A program made the position numbers and the translations under genes. Under the pieces are notes generated by a model. That model worked only from the letters and a program-made list of their open reading frames with translations, was not told the origin of the DNA and made no database searches. 64,000 nt of DNA from Acidimicrobiia bacterium (GTDB lineage: Bacteria; Actinomycetota; Acidimicrobiia; Spongiisociales; ZC4RG35): contig BPGJ01000002.1 of the NCBI GenBank assembly GCA_026002975.1, positions 62,001-126,000 of the forward strand. Direction: 5' to 3'. Of this stretch, positions 8,506 to 18,441 are shown piece by piece. Position 1 is the first letter of the stretch, and every line of letters begins with the position of its first letter.

Positions 8506-11500
8506 TCACCGGGCCAGCGACCGCACCTGCCGCACCGCGACCATCAAAGGCGCCAGGTCCTCGAGACGTTCGTGTTCGAGGTTCTTCGAGAAGCGGACCA
8601 GACGCTCTACCCGGTGGCTCCTCGTATGGAGAAACCGGTCGAGGGCCTCGTTCGGGCCGGTTTCCGGATTCTCGACGATTATCCGTTCGGCGAGTAGACG
8701 TCGGGCCCCCATCAGGTCGTCTTCCAGTGTCTGGACCGCCCAGCGTTGCCACGGCGTCTTGACGAGATGACCCCGGAGCAGCCGCTCCAGCCGGTCGAGT
8801 TCGAGCACCTCCCCCAGGTGGAACATGACCGTCGCGACGTCGGCGATCTCGCGTCCGTGGAGCCGGGCGAGGTCGATGACGTCGGGGCCGTACACCAGGT
8901 CCCGGCGGAAGGCGTGGCGACGTGCCACGTTCCGGGGGACCCCCACCGCAGCCAGCCGTTCCACCTCCCCGAGGCGCTGCTCCTTCCAGGAGGGGGGACC
9001 GAGCTGCTCGATCCGTTCCTCGAGGTGGGCGAACCCGGCCGCCCAGTCGTCCAGCCCCTCGTCGAGGGGAACCGCCGGCACTTTGGACAGGAACCACCGG
9101 GTCGCGGTGGCTATCACCCAGTCGGCGCCGTTCATCAGCTCGAACCAGGTTTCGTTGTCGATCCGACCGAACAGGCCTTCGATGGCCCGCCAGTGGGGGA
9201 CCGCGCCGGCCACGTCCCGGGCGGTGCGATGCGCCCTGACCACCTCGGCGGGGTCGGCTCCGGTTCGGGCCACCAGCCTCGACACGAATGTGGAGCCGTG
9301 GGCGTTGCAGATGTCGTTGGCTACCAGCGTGGCGATCAGCTCCCGCCGAAGCGGGTGTTCCCACAGGAGGGGCCGGAACCGGTCCGCCATCGGGAAGTAC
9401 GCCTCCAGGTCCCTCACCAGGTAGGGGAGATCGGGTATGTCGGAGCGCAGGAGCAGGTCGGTGACCGCCAGTTTGGCGTAGGCGAGGAGCACCGCCAGTT
9501 CGGGGCGGGTCATCCCCTCCCCGGCCTTGGCCCGTTCGGTCATCTCGTCGGTTCCGGGCAGGGCCTCCAGTCTCCGGTCGAGGAGGCCTGCTTTCTCCAA
9601 GGTGACCATGAGCTGTTCGTAGGCGTCGATCCTCGGACCGGAGGCCCTCTCCTCCTGGGAGAGGATCTGGGCCTGCTGGAAGTTGTCGTAGAGGATCCGT
9701 TCGACGATCCCGTCGGTGGCTTCTTCGATGAGACGGTCCCGTTCCTCCCGGTCGATCATGTTCGCCGCCATCGCCTGGGAGAGGAGGATCTTGAAGTTGA
9801 CCTCCCGGTCGGAGCAGTCGACTCCCGCCGAGTTGTCGATGAAGTCGGTGTTGATCCGGCCGCCCCGGCGGGCGTATTCGATCCTGGCCCGCTGGGTGAA
9901 ACCCAGGTTTCCTCCCTCCACCACCACCCGGCATCGGAGCTGGGAGGCGTCGACCCTGACCGGGTCGTTGGCCCGATCCCCCACCTGTTCGTGGGTTTCG
10001 TCTTCGGCTTTCACGTAGGTGCCGATCCCCCCGTTCCAGAGGAGGTCCACCGGGGCCGTCAAGATCGCTTTGATGGTCTCTGCCGGGGTGAGGGTGTCGC
10101 GGTCGACGCCGAGAACCCGACGGGCCTGGGGCGACAGCCGGATCTGCTTGGCGCTGCGGGGGTACACCCCTCCCCCCTCCGACAGCACCGCCGGGTCGTA
10201 GTCGGCCCACGACGACCCCGGCAGTTCGAACAGCCGACGCCGCTCCTGATACGACCGGAGCGGGTCGGGGTCGGGATCGACGAATACGTGTCGATGGTCG
10301 AAGGCGGCAACCAGTTTCATCCTGTCGGAGAGCAGCATCCCGTTGCCGAACACGTCACCGGACATGTCGCCGATTCCCACGACCGTGAAGGTGTCCCGGG
10401 CAGGGTCTATGCCCAGCTCGTAGAAGTGCCGCTCCAGCGACTTCCAGGCGCCCCGGGCGGTGATCCCCAGCTTCTTGTGGTCGTATCCGGTCGACCCTCC
10501 CGAGGCGAAGGCGTCGCCCAGCCAGAACCCGTATTCGGCTGCGATGCGGTTGGCGATGTCGGAGAAGCGGGCGGTGCCCTTGTCCGCGGCGACCACCAGG
10601 TAGGGGTCGGGTTCGTCGTGGACCCGCACCTGGGGAGGGTGCACCACCTTGCCGTCCACCAGGTTGTCGGTTAGGTCGAGGAGCCCTCTGATGAACGTCT
10701 CATAGGCCGCCTGGACCGCCTCGCCCAGACGCTCGGGGGGCGCCGCCCGGCGGAGCACGAACCCTCCCTTCGCTCCGGTGGGCACGATCACCGCGTTCTT
10801 GGTCATCTGGGCTTTCATCAGCCCCAGGACCTCCGTCCGGTAGTCCTCCCTACGGTCCGACCAGCGGATCCCGCCTCTGGCCACCGGTCCACCCCGCAGG
10901 TGGATCCCCTCGACGTCGGGGGCCAGCACGAAGATCTCCCGGAAGGGCACCGGCTGGGGGACGTCGGGGACTTCGGCCGACCGGAACTTGAAGGCCAGGG
11001 ACGAGGACCCGGTCCGGTAGGCGTTGGTCCTGACCGTGGCCTCCACCAGCCGCAGGAAGGTTCGAAGGATCCGGTCCTGGTCGAGGGAAGGCACCTGTTC
11101 GAGGGCGGCGAGGATCCGCCGGCGGATGGGATCGGGGTCTTCGACCCGGTCGGGGTCGAAGCGGGCTTCGAATAGCCGGACCAGGTCGGCCGCCACCTGG
11201 GGGTGGGCGGCCAGCGCCTCGTTTATGTACGCCAGGGTGTAGGCGGGTGTGACACGACGCCAGTAGGTGCGGTAGGCGCTGAGCAGGTGAACCTGGCGAT
11301 GGTCGAGGCCGGCTGACAGCACCAGCCGGTTGAGGTCATCCGACTCGGCGGCGCCGCCCCACACCGCGGTGAGGGTTTCGACTATCCGGTCACCGCACTC
11401 TTCGACGTCGAGGACCTTCCCGTCGGGTCCCCGCACCCCGAAGTCGTGGATGTAGAACCGGCCGCCGCCTCCTAGCCGAGTGGGGACTTCCTCCACCACC

Positions 11501-13272
11501 TCGACTCCGAGATCCTCGAGGGCGGGCAACAGTTCGGACAGGGGTCGCTTCCCGTCGGCCCGATACAGGGTGATGCGGGTGAGAGGCTCTTCGCCGGCGC
11601 CGGTTTCGTTCTGGACGCCCACCAGGAACGGCTTCCCCGAATCGGCCAGCTCCTCGAGGTGGAGGACGTCGCCGGCCGCGATGTCGATCGGCGTGGAGGT
11701 GCGGTAGTACTCGGGGAGACGGGCAGCCCACCGTTCGGCCAGGCGGCGGGCTTCGGTCTCGCCTACCCGAGCGGCGAGGGCTTCGACCAGACGCTCGACC
11801 CACGATCGGGTGAGGGCCCGGACTTCGGCGTCGAGCTCGTCGAAGGGAACGTCGGGGATCTCACCCGACTCCACCCACACCGTGAAGTGGATCTGCGCGG
11901 GGTCGGATTCGCCCAGCGACAGGTGGTAGTCGACGCTGGTCCCGTTGAAGCGCCGGCGGAACAGCTCCTGGAGCTGTTTGCGCAGCTCGGCGTTGAAACG
12001 GTCCCGGGGTAGGGCGACCAGGATCGACACGCTCCGTTCGAGCAGGTCCCGCCGGACGAACAGGCGAACCCGGTCCCGCTCCTGCAGGGCCAACAGCCCG
12101 ACGATGGTCCGCCGGAGCTCCTCCGTGGGGGCTGCGAACAGCTCGTCCTTGGGGAACCCGTCGAACAGTCCCACGACCGCCTTGTGGTCGTGGGATCCTT
12201 CGATGAGGTCCTCCATGTTGAGGATCTGCTGCAGTTTCCTCCTCAGCAGCGGGATCCGCGAGGCGGGCTCCATGTACGCCTTGGAGGTGAACAGGCCGAG
12301 GAGCCTCGCCTCGCCGACCGTCTCACCTTCGGGTGAGAGGATCCGCACCCCTATGTAGTCCATCTTGACCCGACGGTGCACGGTCGACAGCCGGTTCGAC
12401 TTGGTGACCACCAACAGGTCTCCTTTCCGCCACCGGGCCGCCAGGTCGGGCGGCAGGTCGACCAGCGGCACCGGCTCCCGCATCCGGGACTTCCCGACGT
12501 CGGACAGGATCCCCAGCCCGGAGCCGGGGACCGCCTGGACACCGGGCCCCCGGGATGTGTCGACCAGCCGGTACTCCCGGTAACCGAGGAAGATGAAGTT
12601 GTCGTCCTTCAGCCATTGGAGGAAGGCGACGGCTTCCTCCACTTCGGCCTCCGGGTAGTGGCGGTAGCCGGCCCGGACCAGGTCGATCATCCTCGACACC
12701 CGGTCGACCATCGGCCGGAAGTCGGACACCGCTGCCCGGACGTCGGCGAGGACCGACCGCACCGCCTTCTCCATTCCCGGGAGGTCCAGGTCGACCAGGC
12801 GACGGTCGAGCTGGTAGTGCTCGACCGACTCGCGGGTCACCGCCTGACGGGCAGGAACGATCTCCACCAACAGGCCGTCGGGGTCCCTCCGGGTTCCGAT
12901 CACCGGATGCATCACCCGGGTGACCTCCAGACCGTGGGCCCGGAGTTCGTTGGTCACCGAGTCGATCAGGAACGGGCTGTCCTCGACGTTGACGTCGACC
13001 ACCGTGCCGGGCGGTTGGTAGCCGTGCTGGTCCCGGGTCGGGTTGAGGGCCCTCACCGCCAGTTCGTCGGAACGCCGTTCGATGAACCGAAAGACGCTGA
13101 GCACTTCCCCGGCCATAGAGTCGGGATCGAGGTCGGCTCCGGGGGGGAGGCGCTTCAGATAGGCCCGGGTGAAGGCCTCCAGCACGTTCCAACGTTGGTC
13201 GGGAACCCTGCCCGACAGTCTGTTCAGGGTCTCCTCGACGAAGCCCGGCGTGCTGGGCTCACGGTCGCCCAC
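8506..13272 (-). CDS. NAD-dependent glutamate dehydrogenase, large (~180 kDa) type
   Basis: Converts glutamate to 2-oxoglutarate and ammonia with formation of NADH. At 1588 aa it has the size of the large GDH class first described in Streptomyces and Pseudomonas. The long N-terminal half includes ACT-like regulatory segments; the catalytic region starts near residue 750 and shows GGPVARGGIRWSDRREDY, KNAVIVPTGAKGGF and VVGIGDMSGDVFGNGMLLS, all hallmarks of the family. GTG start at 13272. It sits between nuoD and nuoE on the same strand with gaps of 39 and 46 bases, so it is probably co-transcribed with complex I, which would use the NADH it makes. That functional link is inference. Confidence 0.94.
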   Translation of the reverse strand: MGDREPSTPGFVEETLNRLSGRVPDQRWNVLEAFTRAYLKRLPPGADLDPDSMAGEVLSVFRFIERRSDELAVRALNPTRDQHGYQPPGTVVDVNVEDSPFLIDSVTNELRAHGLEVTRVMHPVIGTRRDPDGLLVEIVPARQAVTRESVEHYQLDRRLVDLDLPGMEKAVRSVLADVRAAVSDFRPMVDRVSRMIDLVRAGYRHYPEAEVEEAVAFLQWLKDDNFIFLGYREYRLVDTSRGPGVQAVPGSGLGILSDVGKSRMREPVPLVDLPPDLAARWRKGDLLVVTKSNRLSTVHRRVKMDYIGVRILSPEGETVGEARLLGLFTSKAYMEPASRIPLLRRKLQQILNMEDLIEGSHDHKAVVGLFDGFPKDELFAAPTEELRRTIVGLLALQERDRVRLFVRRDLLERSVSILVALPRDRFNAELRKQLQELFRRRFNGTSVDYHLSLGESDPAQIHFTVWVESGEIPDVPFDELDAEVRALTRSWVERLVEALAARVGETEARRLAERWAARLPEYYRTSTPIDIAAGDVLHLEELADSGKPFLVGVQNETGAGEEPLTRITLYRADGKRPLSELLPALEDLGVEVVEEVPTRLGGGGRFYIHDFGVRGPDGKVLDVEECGDRIVETLTAVWGGAAESDDLNRLVLSAGLDHRQVHLLSAYRTYWRRVTPAYTLAYINEALAAHPQVAADLVRLFEARFDPDRVEDPDPIRRRILAALEQVPSLDQDRILRTFLRLVEATVRTNAYRTGSSSLAFKFRSAEVPDVPQPVPFREIFVLAPDVEGIHLRGGPVARGGIRWSDRREDYRTEVLGLMKAQMTKNAVIVPTGAKGGFVLRRAAPPERLGEAVQAAYETFIRGLLDLTDNLVDGKVVHPPQVRVHDEPDPYLVVAADKGTARFSDIANRIAAEYGFWLGDAFASGGSTGYDHKKLGITARGAWKSLERHFYELGIDPARDTFTVVGIGDMSGDVFGNGMLLSDRMKLVAAFDHRHVFVDPDPDPLRSYQERRRLFELPGSSWADYDPAVLSEGGGVYPRSAKQIRLSPQARRVLGVDRDTLTPAETIKAILTAPVDLLWNGGIGTYVKAEDETHEQVGDRANDPVRVDASQLRCRVVVEGGNLGFTQRARIEYARRGGRINTDFIDNSAGVDCSDREVNFKILLSQAMAANMIDREERDRLIEEATDGIVERILYDNFQQAQILSQEERASGPRIDAYEQLMVTLEKAGLLDRRLEALPGTDEMTERAKAGEGMTRPELAVLLAYAKLAVTDLLLRSDIPDLPYLVRDLEAYFPMADRFRPLLWEHPLRRELIATLVANDICNAHGSTFVSRLVARTGADPAEVVRAHRTARDVAGAVPHWRAIEGLFGRIDNETWFELMNGADWVIATATRWFLSKVPAVPLDEGLDDWAAGFAHLEERIEQLGPPSWKEQRLGEVERLAAVGVPRNVARRHAFRRDLVYGPDVIDLARLHGREIADVATVMFHLGEVLELDRLERLLRGHLVKTPWQRWAVQTLEDDLMGARRLLAERIIVENPETGPNEALDRFLHTRSHRVERLVRFSKNLEHERLEDLAPLMVAVRQVRSLAR

Positions 13273-13311
13273 GACCCTTCACCCTACCTCTTGGAGGAGG
13301 TCGGGGTGGGG

Positions 13312-14643
13312 CTAACGGTCGACGTCTCCCATCACCGGGTCGAGAGCCGCGATGGTGGCGATGGTGTCTGCCACCAGGGAGTCGGCCATCATGATCGGAA
13401 GCCCCTGCAGGTTGTAGAAGCTGGGGGCCCGGATGTGGCACCGGTAGGGCTTGCCGGACCCGTCCGACACCAGATAGCAGCCCAACTCCCCGCGGGGGGA
13501 CTCCACCGCGACGTAGGTTTCGCCTTCCGGCACCCTGAAACCCTCGGTGTACAGCTTGAAGTGGTGGATGAGGGCTTCCATCGACTCGTCGATGCGGGCT
13601 CGGGGCGGTGGGCTGACCTTCCTGTCGTCGGTCCGGTAGTCGCCCTTGGGCATGGTCTCGGCCACCTGCTCGACGATACGCAGGGACTGGCGGATCTCCT
13701 CCACCCGGATCCGGTAGCGGTCGTACACATCGCCGTTGTGTCTCACCGGCACGTCGAACTCGTACTGTTCGATACCCGAGTAGGGGAACGCCTTCCGCAG
13801 GTCCCATTCGACGCCGGCGGACCGCAGGGTGGGGCCGGTTATCCCGTAGGCGAGGCACTCCTCGGCGGTGATCACCCCCACCCCCTTTGTCCGTTCCAGC
13901 CAGATCGGGTTGTTCTCCAACAGGTCGTCGTACTCCTCCAGCCGGGCCGGGATGGTGTCGAGGATCCGACGGACGTCCTGCCGCCAGCCGGGGGGCAGGT
14001 CGGCCGCCACCCCACCCGGTCTGATGTAGTTGTGGTTCATCCGCAGGCCGGTGGTCTTCTCGAAGAAGTCGAGGATCAGCTCCCGTTCCCGGAACCCGTA
14101 CAGCATCATCGACAGGGCGCCGATGTCCATCCCGTTGGTCGCCAGCGCCACCAGGTGGGAGGAGATCCGGTTGAGTTCGGTCATCAGCACCCTGATCGCC
14201 TGAGCCCGGGGCGGAACTTCGACCTCGAGCAACTTCTCCACGGCGAGGGAGAACACCAGCTCGTTGTGGAAGGGCGACAGGTAGTCCATCCGGGTGACGT
14301 TGGTGGGTCCCTGCAGGTAGGTGAGGGTCTCGGCGGTCTTCTCCATCCCGGTGTGCAGGTAGCCGATGATCGGTTTGCACCGGCGGATGATCTCGCCTTC
14401 GAGTTCGATCTGGAGCCTCAACACCCCGTGGGTCGAGGGGTGCTGGGGCCCCATGTTGACGATCATCCGTTCGTCGGGCGGGACCTCCTCTTCTTCGAGG
14501 TAGTCGTCGACCACCACCGCCCCGAGCTGCTCCCGGAGCCGGTAGTCGGCCTCCTCGATTTCCATCTCCTGCCGCCCTTCGTCGGTGGGGTGCACCGAGG
14601 GGAGCTCGGTTCCGGTCACCCAGACGTCTTTGGTGTCGGTCAC
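13312..14643 (-). CDS. nuoD: NADH-quinone oxidoreductase subunit D
   Basis: 49 kDa-type subunit lining the quinone site; 443 aa. Seen signatures: MGPQHPSTHGVLRL near residue 63, GYLHTGMEK, and the C-terminal APSFYNLQGLPIMM segment, all typical of NuoD. An N-terminal extension of about 55 residues precedes the domain. GTG start at 14643, one base after the nuoC stop. The next gene on the strand is not nuoE but glutamate dehydrogenase. Confidence 0.95.
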   Translation of the reverse strand: MTDTKDVWVTGTELPSVHPTDEGRQEMEIEEADYRLREQLGAVVVDDYLEEEEVPPDERMIVNMGPQHPSTHGVLRLQIELEGEIIRRCKPIIGYLHTGMEKTAETLTYLQGPTNVTRMDYLSPFHNELVFSLAVEKLLEVEVPPRAQAIRVLMTELNRISSHLVALATNGMDIGALSMMLYGFRERELILDFFEKTTGLRMNHNYIRPGGVAADLPPGWRQDVRRILDTIPARLEEYDDLLENNPIWLERTKGVGVITAEECLAYGITGPTLRSAGVEWDLRKAFPYSGIEQYEFDVPVRHNGDVYDRYRIRVEEIRQSLRIVEQVAETMPKGDYRTDDRKVSPPPRARIDESMEALIHHFKLYTEGFRVPEGETYVAVESPRGELGCYLVSDGSGKPYRCHIRAPSFYNLQGLPIMMADSLVADTIATIAALDPVMGDVDR

Positions 14644-14644
14644 G

Positions 14645-15250
14645 TCACACCACCTTGTGGGATTCCTTGAACTGGACGGGGACCGAACCCACCGGGTAGT
14701 CCTTCCTCAAGGGGTGGCCCTCCCAGTCTTCGGGCATGAGGATCCGGGTCATGTCGGGGTGGCCTTCGAAAACGATCCCGAACATGTCGTACACCTCCCG
14801 TTCGGGGAAGTTGGCTCCCGGCCAGACGGGCACCAGCGACGGGACGGTCGGGTCGTCACCCGGCACCGGCACCAGGATCCGCAGCCGCCGGCGGTGTCGG
14901 AGGGACACCAGGTTGACGCTCAGCTCGAATCGGGTCCTCCGTTTGCGGAACCAGTCGACCGCGGTCACGTCGGCCAGCATCTCGAAGCCGGCTTCTTTGG
15001 CGGCCTGGGCGAACTCCAGCAGGTCGCCCCGGTCCAACACCACCACGTCCTGGCCGTGGCTGGTGGTCCAACGGGCCGACTCGAACCGTTCGAGGAGCCC
15101 CTTCAGGAGCTCGTCTTCCGGAAGGACCCGCTCGGGAGTCGCCCCTTCTTCGGGGATCGCCTCGGGTGAAGGGGTCTCCTCCAGGGTGGGATGGGTCTTG
15201 GGCGCCGAGATCGACGCCGCCGAGGCGATGTCGGTCCGGTCGTCGCTCAT
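14645..15250 (-). CDS. nuoC: NADH-quinone oxidoreductase subunit C
   Basis: 30 kDa-type peripheral subunit, 201 aa. The core shows [10 protein letters not shown], then [17 protein letters not shown] and [10 protein letters not shown], the classic C-terminal signature. The first 50 or so residues are a low-complexity Ser/Glu/Pro extension. I start at the ATG at 15250, which overlaps the nuoB stop; the frame is open further upstream only because of high GC. Confidence 0.94.
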   Translation of the reverse strand: MSDDRTDIASAASISAPKTHPTLEETPSPEAIPEEGATPERVLPEDELLKGLLERFESARWTTSHGQDVVVLDRGDLLEFAQAAKEAGFEMLADVTAVDWFRKRRTRFELSVNLVSLRHRRRLRILVPVPGDDPTVPSLVPVWPGANFPEREVYDMFGIVFEGHPDMTRILMPEDWEGHPLRKDYPVGSVPVQFKESHKVV

Positions 15251-15720
15251 CGGTGGATCTCCCCTTCCATGATCTTGCGGTGCAGGGTGAGGATCCCGTG
15301 CATCAGGCTCTGCGGTCCGGGGGGGCAACCCGGCACGTACACGTCGACCGGCACCACCTCGTCGACCCCCTGGACGAGGGCGTAGTTGTTGAACATGCCG
15401 CCGGTCGAAGCGCAGGCTCCCATCGATATCACCCATTTCGGGTCGGGCATCTGGTCGTACACCTGCCGCAGGACTGGGGCCATCTTCTGGCTGACCCGCC
15501 CAGCCACGATCATCAGGTCGGCCTGCCGGGGGCTGGCCCGGAACACCTCCATCCCGAATCGGGCCAGGTCGTAGTGAGCGGCCCCGGTGGCCATCATCTC
15601 GATGGCGCAGCACGCCAGGCCGAAGGTGGCGGGGAACATCGACCGGGTGGCGGCCCACCGGGCCGCCTTCTCGATTGTGGTGGTGAGGATGTTGGGCGGA
15701 GCGGCGATCCCGACCCCCAT
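15247..15720 (-). CDS. nuoB: NADH-quinone oxidoreductase subunit B
   Basis: Carries cluster N2, the last [4Fe-4S] before quinone; 157 aa. Ligand cysteines are in [11 protein letters not shown] (about residues 34-44), GACASTGG and VPGCPPGPQ. Position between nuoA and nuoC is canonical, and the stop overlaps the nuoC ATG. Confidence 0.96.
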   Translation of the reverse strand: MGVGIAAPPNILTTTIEKAARWAATRSMFPATFGLACCAIEMMATGAAHYDLARFGMEVFRASPRQADLMIVAGRVSQKMAPVLRQVYDQMPDPKWVISMGACASTGGMFNNYALVQGVDEVVPVDVYVPGCPPGPQSLMHGILTLHRKIMEGEIHR

Positions 15721-15735
15721 CAGGCGGCCTCCTCC

Positions 15736-16122
15736 TCACGCAGGTAACGGACCCGACGTCTTGACGTTCCAGTCGAGAGCCCCCCGTTTCCAAACGTACA
15801 CCAGGGTCTCCAACACGAACAGGGTGAACAGACCAGCCGCGGCGATCCCGTACCAGCCCAGCTCGAGCCAGCGGGTCGCCCAGGCGAAGAGGAACACTAT
15901 CTCCACGTCGAAGATGACGAACAGCATGGCCACCAGGTAGAACTTGACCGGGAACCTCTGGGTGGCTTCGGTCTCGGGGATGATGCCGCATTCGTAGGGA
16001 GCCAGCTTCTCGGGGGTGGGCCGGTTGGGGGAGAAGAGGCGGGAGGCGACGAGCGACACCGCCACGAACCCGGCGGCGAGTATCCCCATCAGCGCCAACG
16101 GCAGGTAGTCGGCGAGAGTCAT
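15736..16122 (-). CDS. nuoA: NADH-quinone oxidoreductase subunit A
   Basis: Small membrane subunit, 128 aa, three helices, with [20 protein letters not shown] and [15 protein letters not shown], the two family signatures. First gene of the cluster. I use the ATG at 16122 ([11 protein letters not shown]); the open frame upstream reads into unlikely Arg/Gly-rich sequence. A TATCCT lies nine bases before the ATG and may be the -10 of a nearly leaderless promoter. Confidence 0.95.
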   Translation of the reverse strand: MTLADYLPLALMGILAAGFVAVSLVASRLFSPNRPTPEKLAPYECGIIPETEATQRFPVKFYLVAMLFVIFDVEIVFLFAWATRWLELGWYGIAAAGLFTLFVLETLVYVWKRGALDWNVKTSGPLPA

Positions 16123-16131
16123 TGCACCCCG

Positions 16132-16153
16132 AGGATAGAGCCGGGAGTCTCCC
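16132..16153 (-). promoter_or_regulatory. probable -10 and small palindrome upstream of nuoA
   Basis: On the minus strand TATCCT (16132-16137) lies nine bases from the nuoA ATG. Just upstream is the 11-base palindrome GGGAGTCTCCC (16143-16153). The palindrome could be an operator, but it does not resemble the Rex consensus. Weak evidence. Confidence 0.3.
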
Positions 16154-16166
16154 AGCCCTAAACCGG

Positions 16167-17407
16167 TCAGGCGACCGGCAGGCGCCTCACCACTGCGGCG
16201 AGGGCCTGATATGCCTGCTCGCCCAGATGGCGTTCGTCTTCGTCGAGGAGGTTGGCCATCACCTTGAGGGTCCACTCCATCAGCGGCCGGTTACGGAGCC
16301 CCACGTGGGCCAGGGTCCGCATCACCGACGGGTAGCCGATGAGGCGAACGAACACCCGGGCCATCTTGTAGTAGAGCCCGTACGTCTCTTCCAGTTCGGC
16401 CTGATACCGGGACAGCAGCCCGAGGTCGTCGGCCGCGAGGGCATCGAGGATGTGATGGGCGGCGATCCGCCCGGTCTCGTAGGCGTAGGAGATTCCCTCT
16501 CCGTTCCACGGGTTGATGGCGCCGACGGCGTCTCCCACCATCACCCAGTTGGCTCCCACCGCCGGCCCCCGGGAGAACGACATGGTGAGCTTGCCTCCCA
16601 TGGGGGTGGTGAGCCGGCTCTGGTCGGACAGACCCCAGTAGGAGGGGGCGGTCTCGACGTAGCGGTTCATCATCTTGGTGGTGTTGACCGTCTTCCATCG
16701 CCGGAAAGTGGACAGCAGCCCCACCCCGACGTTGACGGTGCCGTCGCCCAGCGGGAACACCCACCCGTATCCGGGGATGGTGGCTCCGTCTTCGTCCCGC
16801 AGATCGAGTTGGGATTCGAGGAACGGCTGGTGGGAGGCAGCCGACCGGAAATAGCCCCGGGCGGCCATCCCCATCGGGTAGTCCCGGCGTCGCTCGGCGC
16901 CGAGCTCCCTCCCGAACCGGTTGAGGGAGCCGTCGGCCACCACCACCACCCGGGGGACACCCGCCGGGTCTCCCCCCCGGTCACCAGCTCGACTTCGGTG
17001 ATCCTGCCCCCGGCCACCACCGGCCTGGCTTCGGTCTTCTCGGCGACCTCCACCCCCTGGGAGGCCGCCAGTCGGGCCACCTCGGCGTCGAGATCCCTAC
17101 GGCGGATCACCCCTCCCCAGTCGGGAAACCGGGAGTGTCGTGGCCATTCCAGCTCGATCATCAGCTCGTCGCCGGCGTAGGAGCGCAGGCCGGTGACCCG
17201 ATGGAACCCCGGATGGTCGAAATCGAACCCCATGTCGAGGAGCTGCAGGATGGCCCGGGGGGTGAGCCCATCCCCGCAGGTCTTCTCCCTCGGGTACTCC
17301 TTCTTCTCGACGAGGAGCACCCTCGCGCCGCGTCGGGCGAGCCAGTACGAGGCGGCGGTCCCCGCAGGCCCCCCTCCTACCACCACTACGTCGGGTTGGG
17401 TGGACAC
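16167..17407 (-). CDS. geranylgeranyl reductase family FAD-dependent oxidoreductase, frameshifted
   Basis: Flavin-dependent reductase of the GGR/FixC-like family, which reduces isoprenoid chains (for example of menaquinone) or related substrates. The N-terminal half shows the dinucleotide fold [21 protein letters not shown] and [15 protein letters not shown]; the C-terminal half shows [19 protein letters not shown]. The halves lie in different frames. The break is at a five-G run (16952-16956 on the plus strand): one extra base there would read continuously through [14 protein letters not shown] and give about 413 aa, normal for the family. I take this as one gene with a homopolymer indel, either real or a sequencing error. 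Start is probably GTG at 17407. It is divergent from rex. Confidence 0.85.
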
Positions 17408-17446
17408 AGGGGAGAGCACGGTACCAGCCCCGCCGGCCGGCCCCTC

Positions 17447-17452
17447 TATCGT
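17447..17452 (+). promoter_or_regulatory. -10 element of a leaderless rex promoter
   Basis: TATCGT is followed by seven bases and then the rex ATG at 17460, consistent with a transcript that starts at or next to the start codon. Confidence 0.4.
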
Positions 17453-17459
17453 GCCGGGG

Positions 17460-18074
17460 ATGCGACCCATTCCCCGCGCCACCGTCGCCCGGCTCCCCCG
17501 TTACCTCCGTTTCCTGGAGCAGCGGAAGGAAGGCACGGTGTCGTCGGAGGAGATCGCGGCCGCGACCGGCGTCACCGCCGCCCAGGTGCGGAAGGACCTG
17601 TCGTTCCTGGGGTCTTTGGGGACGCGGGGAGTCGGATACCAGGTCGAAGGCTTGCGGGATCTGATCATGCGTCAGCTCGGCCTGGCCGAGAGCCTGCCGG
17701 TGGTGATAGTGGGGGCCGGCAACCTCGGCACCGCCCTGGCCAACTATCGGGGTTTCGCCCAGCGGGGTTTCCGGTTCGTCGCGCTGTACGACGTGGATCC
17801 CGCCCGGATCGGCACCGTGATCAACGGGATCCCGGTGAGGCACGTCGACCGGCTCCCCGCCGACGTCCAGGCCGAGGAGGTCGCGATCGGCGTCATCACC
17901 ACCCCGGCCGAGGCGGCCCAGCAGGCCGCCGACCTGCTCACCTCGGCGGGGGTCAGGTCGATCCTCAACTTCGCCCCGGTCACCCTCAGAGTCCCCCGCG
18001 GCGTGACCGTCCGCTACGTCGACTTGGCGGTGGAGCTCCAGATCCTGGCGTACTACAGGACGCGGCCTGGGTGA
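17460..18074 (+). CDS. rex: redox-sensing transcriptional repressor Rex
   Basis: DNA-binding sensor of the NADH/NAD+ ratio (204 aa). The N-terminal winged helix includes VSSEEIAAATGVTAAQVRKD and LSFLGSLGTRGVGY; the Rossmann domain opens VVIVGAGNLGTALANY, and the C-terminal swapped helix holds VDLAVELQILAYY. In streptomycetes Rex controls respiratory genes including nuo and cyd, so its place between a complex I cluster and a bc complex fits. I did not find a clear Rex operator in the window. The frame is open upstream, but the ATG at 17460 gives the usual N-terminus. Confidence 0.95.
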   Translation: MRPIPRATVARLPRYLRFLEQRKEGTVSSEEIAAATGVTAAQVRKDLSFLGSLGTRGVGYQVEGLRDLIMRQLGLAESLPVVIVGAGNLGTALANYRGFAQRGFRFVALYDVDPARIGTVINGIPVRHVDRLPADVQAEEVAIGVITTPAEAAQQAADLLTSAGVRSILNFAPVTLRVPRGVTVRYVDLAVELQILAYYRTRPG

Positions 18075-18081
18075 TTCCGGC

Positions 18082-18441
18082 CTACAGGTCGGCCCGTTCC
18101 TGGGCGTCTTCGTACTGTTGGAGAGCCACCAGGAACATGGCGAACAGGATCGCCGACACAAGCATGTAGGTGAGGGGGATGATCCGGATCTCGAACGCGT
18201 TGAGCCCTTCGATGTCGGCGGGTCTGGGCCCCCGGGGGGCGTAGAGGACGAACAGGAGCGAGTTGATCGTCCACCACCCGGTCACTCCGGCGCCCACCAC
18301 CAGGAACGCCAGCTTCTTGCCCAGGTTGGTGTAGTTGAGGATGTACATGGTCCCGTAGAACACCAACACCGAGGCGATGGTGAGGACGATGCCGGTTACG
18401 AACAGGTTGGCGGAGAGAAGCTCCCTGAACAGTTCCCGCAT
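18082..18441 (-). CDS. small membrane protein of the bc-complex cluster
   Basis: 119 aa, about three transmembrane helices (roughly residues 13-35, 42-66 and 88-108). I do not recognise the family. Its start overlaps the stop of the diheme cytochrome c gene (TGATG), and it ends the seven-gene bc operon, so it may be an accessory or assembly subunit of that complex. No cysteine pairs or haem motif are present. Confidence 0.75.
   Translation of the reverse strand: MRELFRELLSANLFVTGIVLTIASVLVFYGTMYILNYTNLGKKLAFLVVGAGVTGWWTINSLLFVLYAPRGPRPADIEGLNAFEIRIIPLTYMLVSAILFAMFLVALQQYEDAQERADL

Noticed and set aside
12376-14670. Open frame of 764 codons on the plus strand
   Set aside because: It lies opposite gdh and nuoD, is rich in Arg/Gly/Pro/His as expected from the complement of high-GC genes, and has no domain. 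The same holds for long antisense frames at 1939-3012, 5177-6598, 6565-8043, 8746-10674 and 53117-55153.
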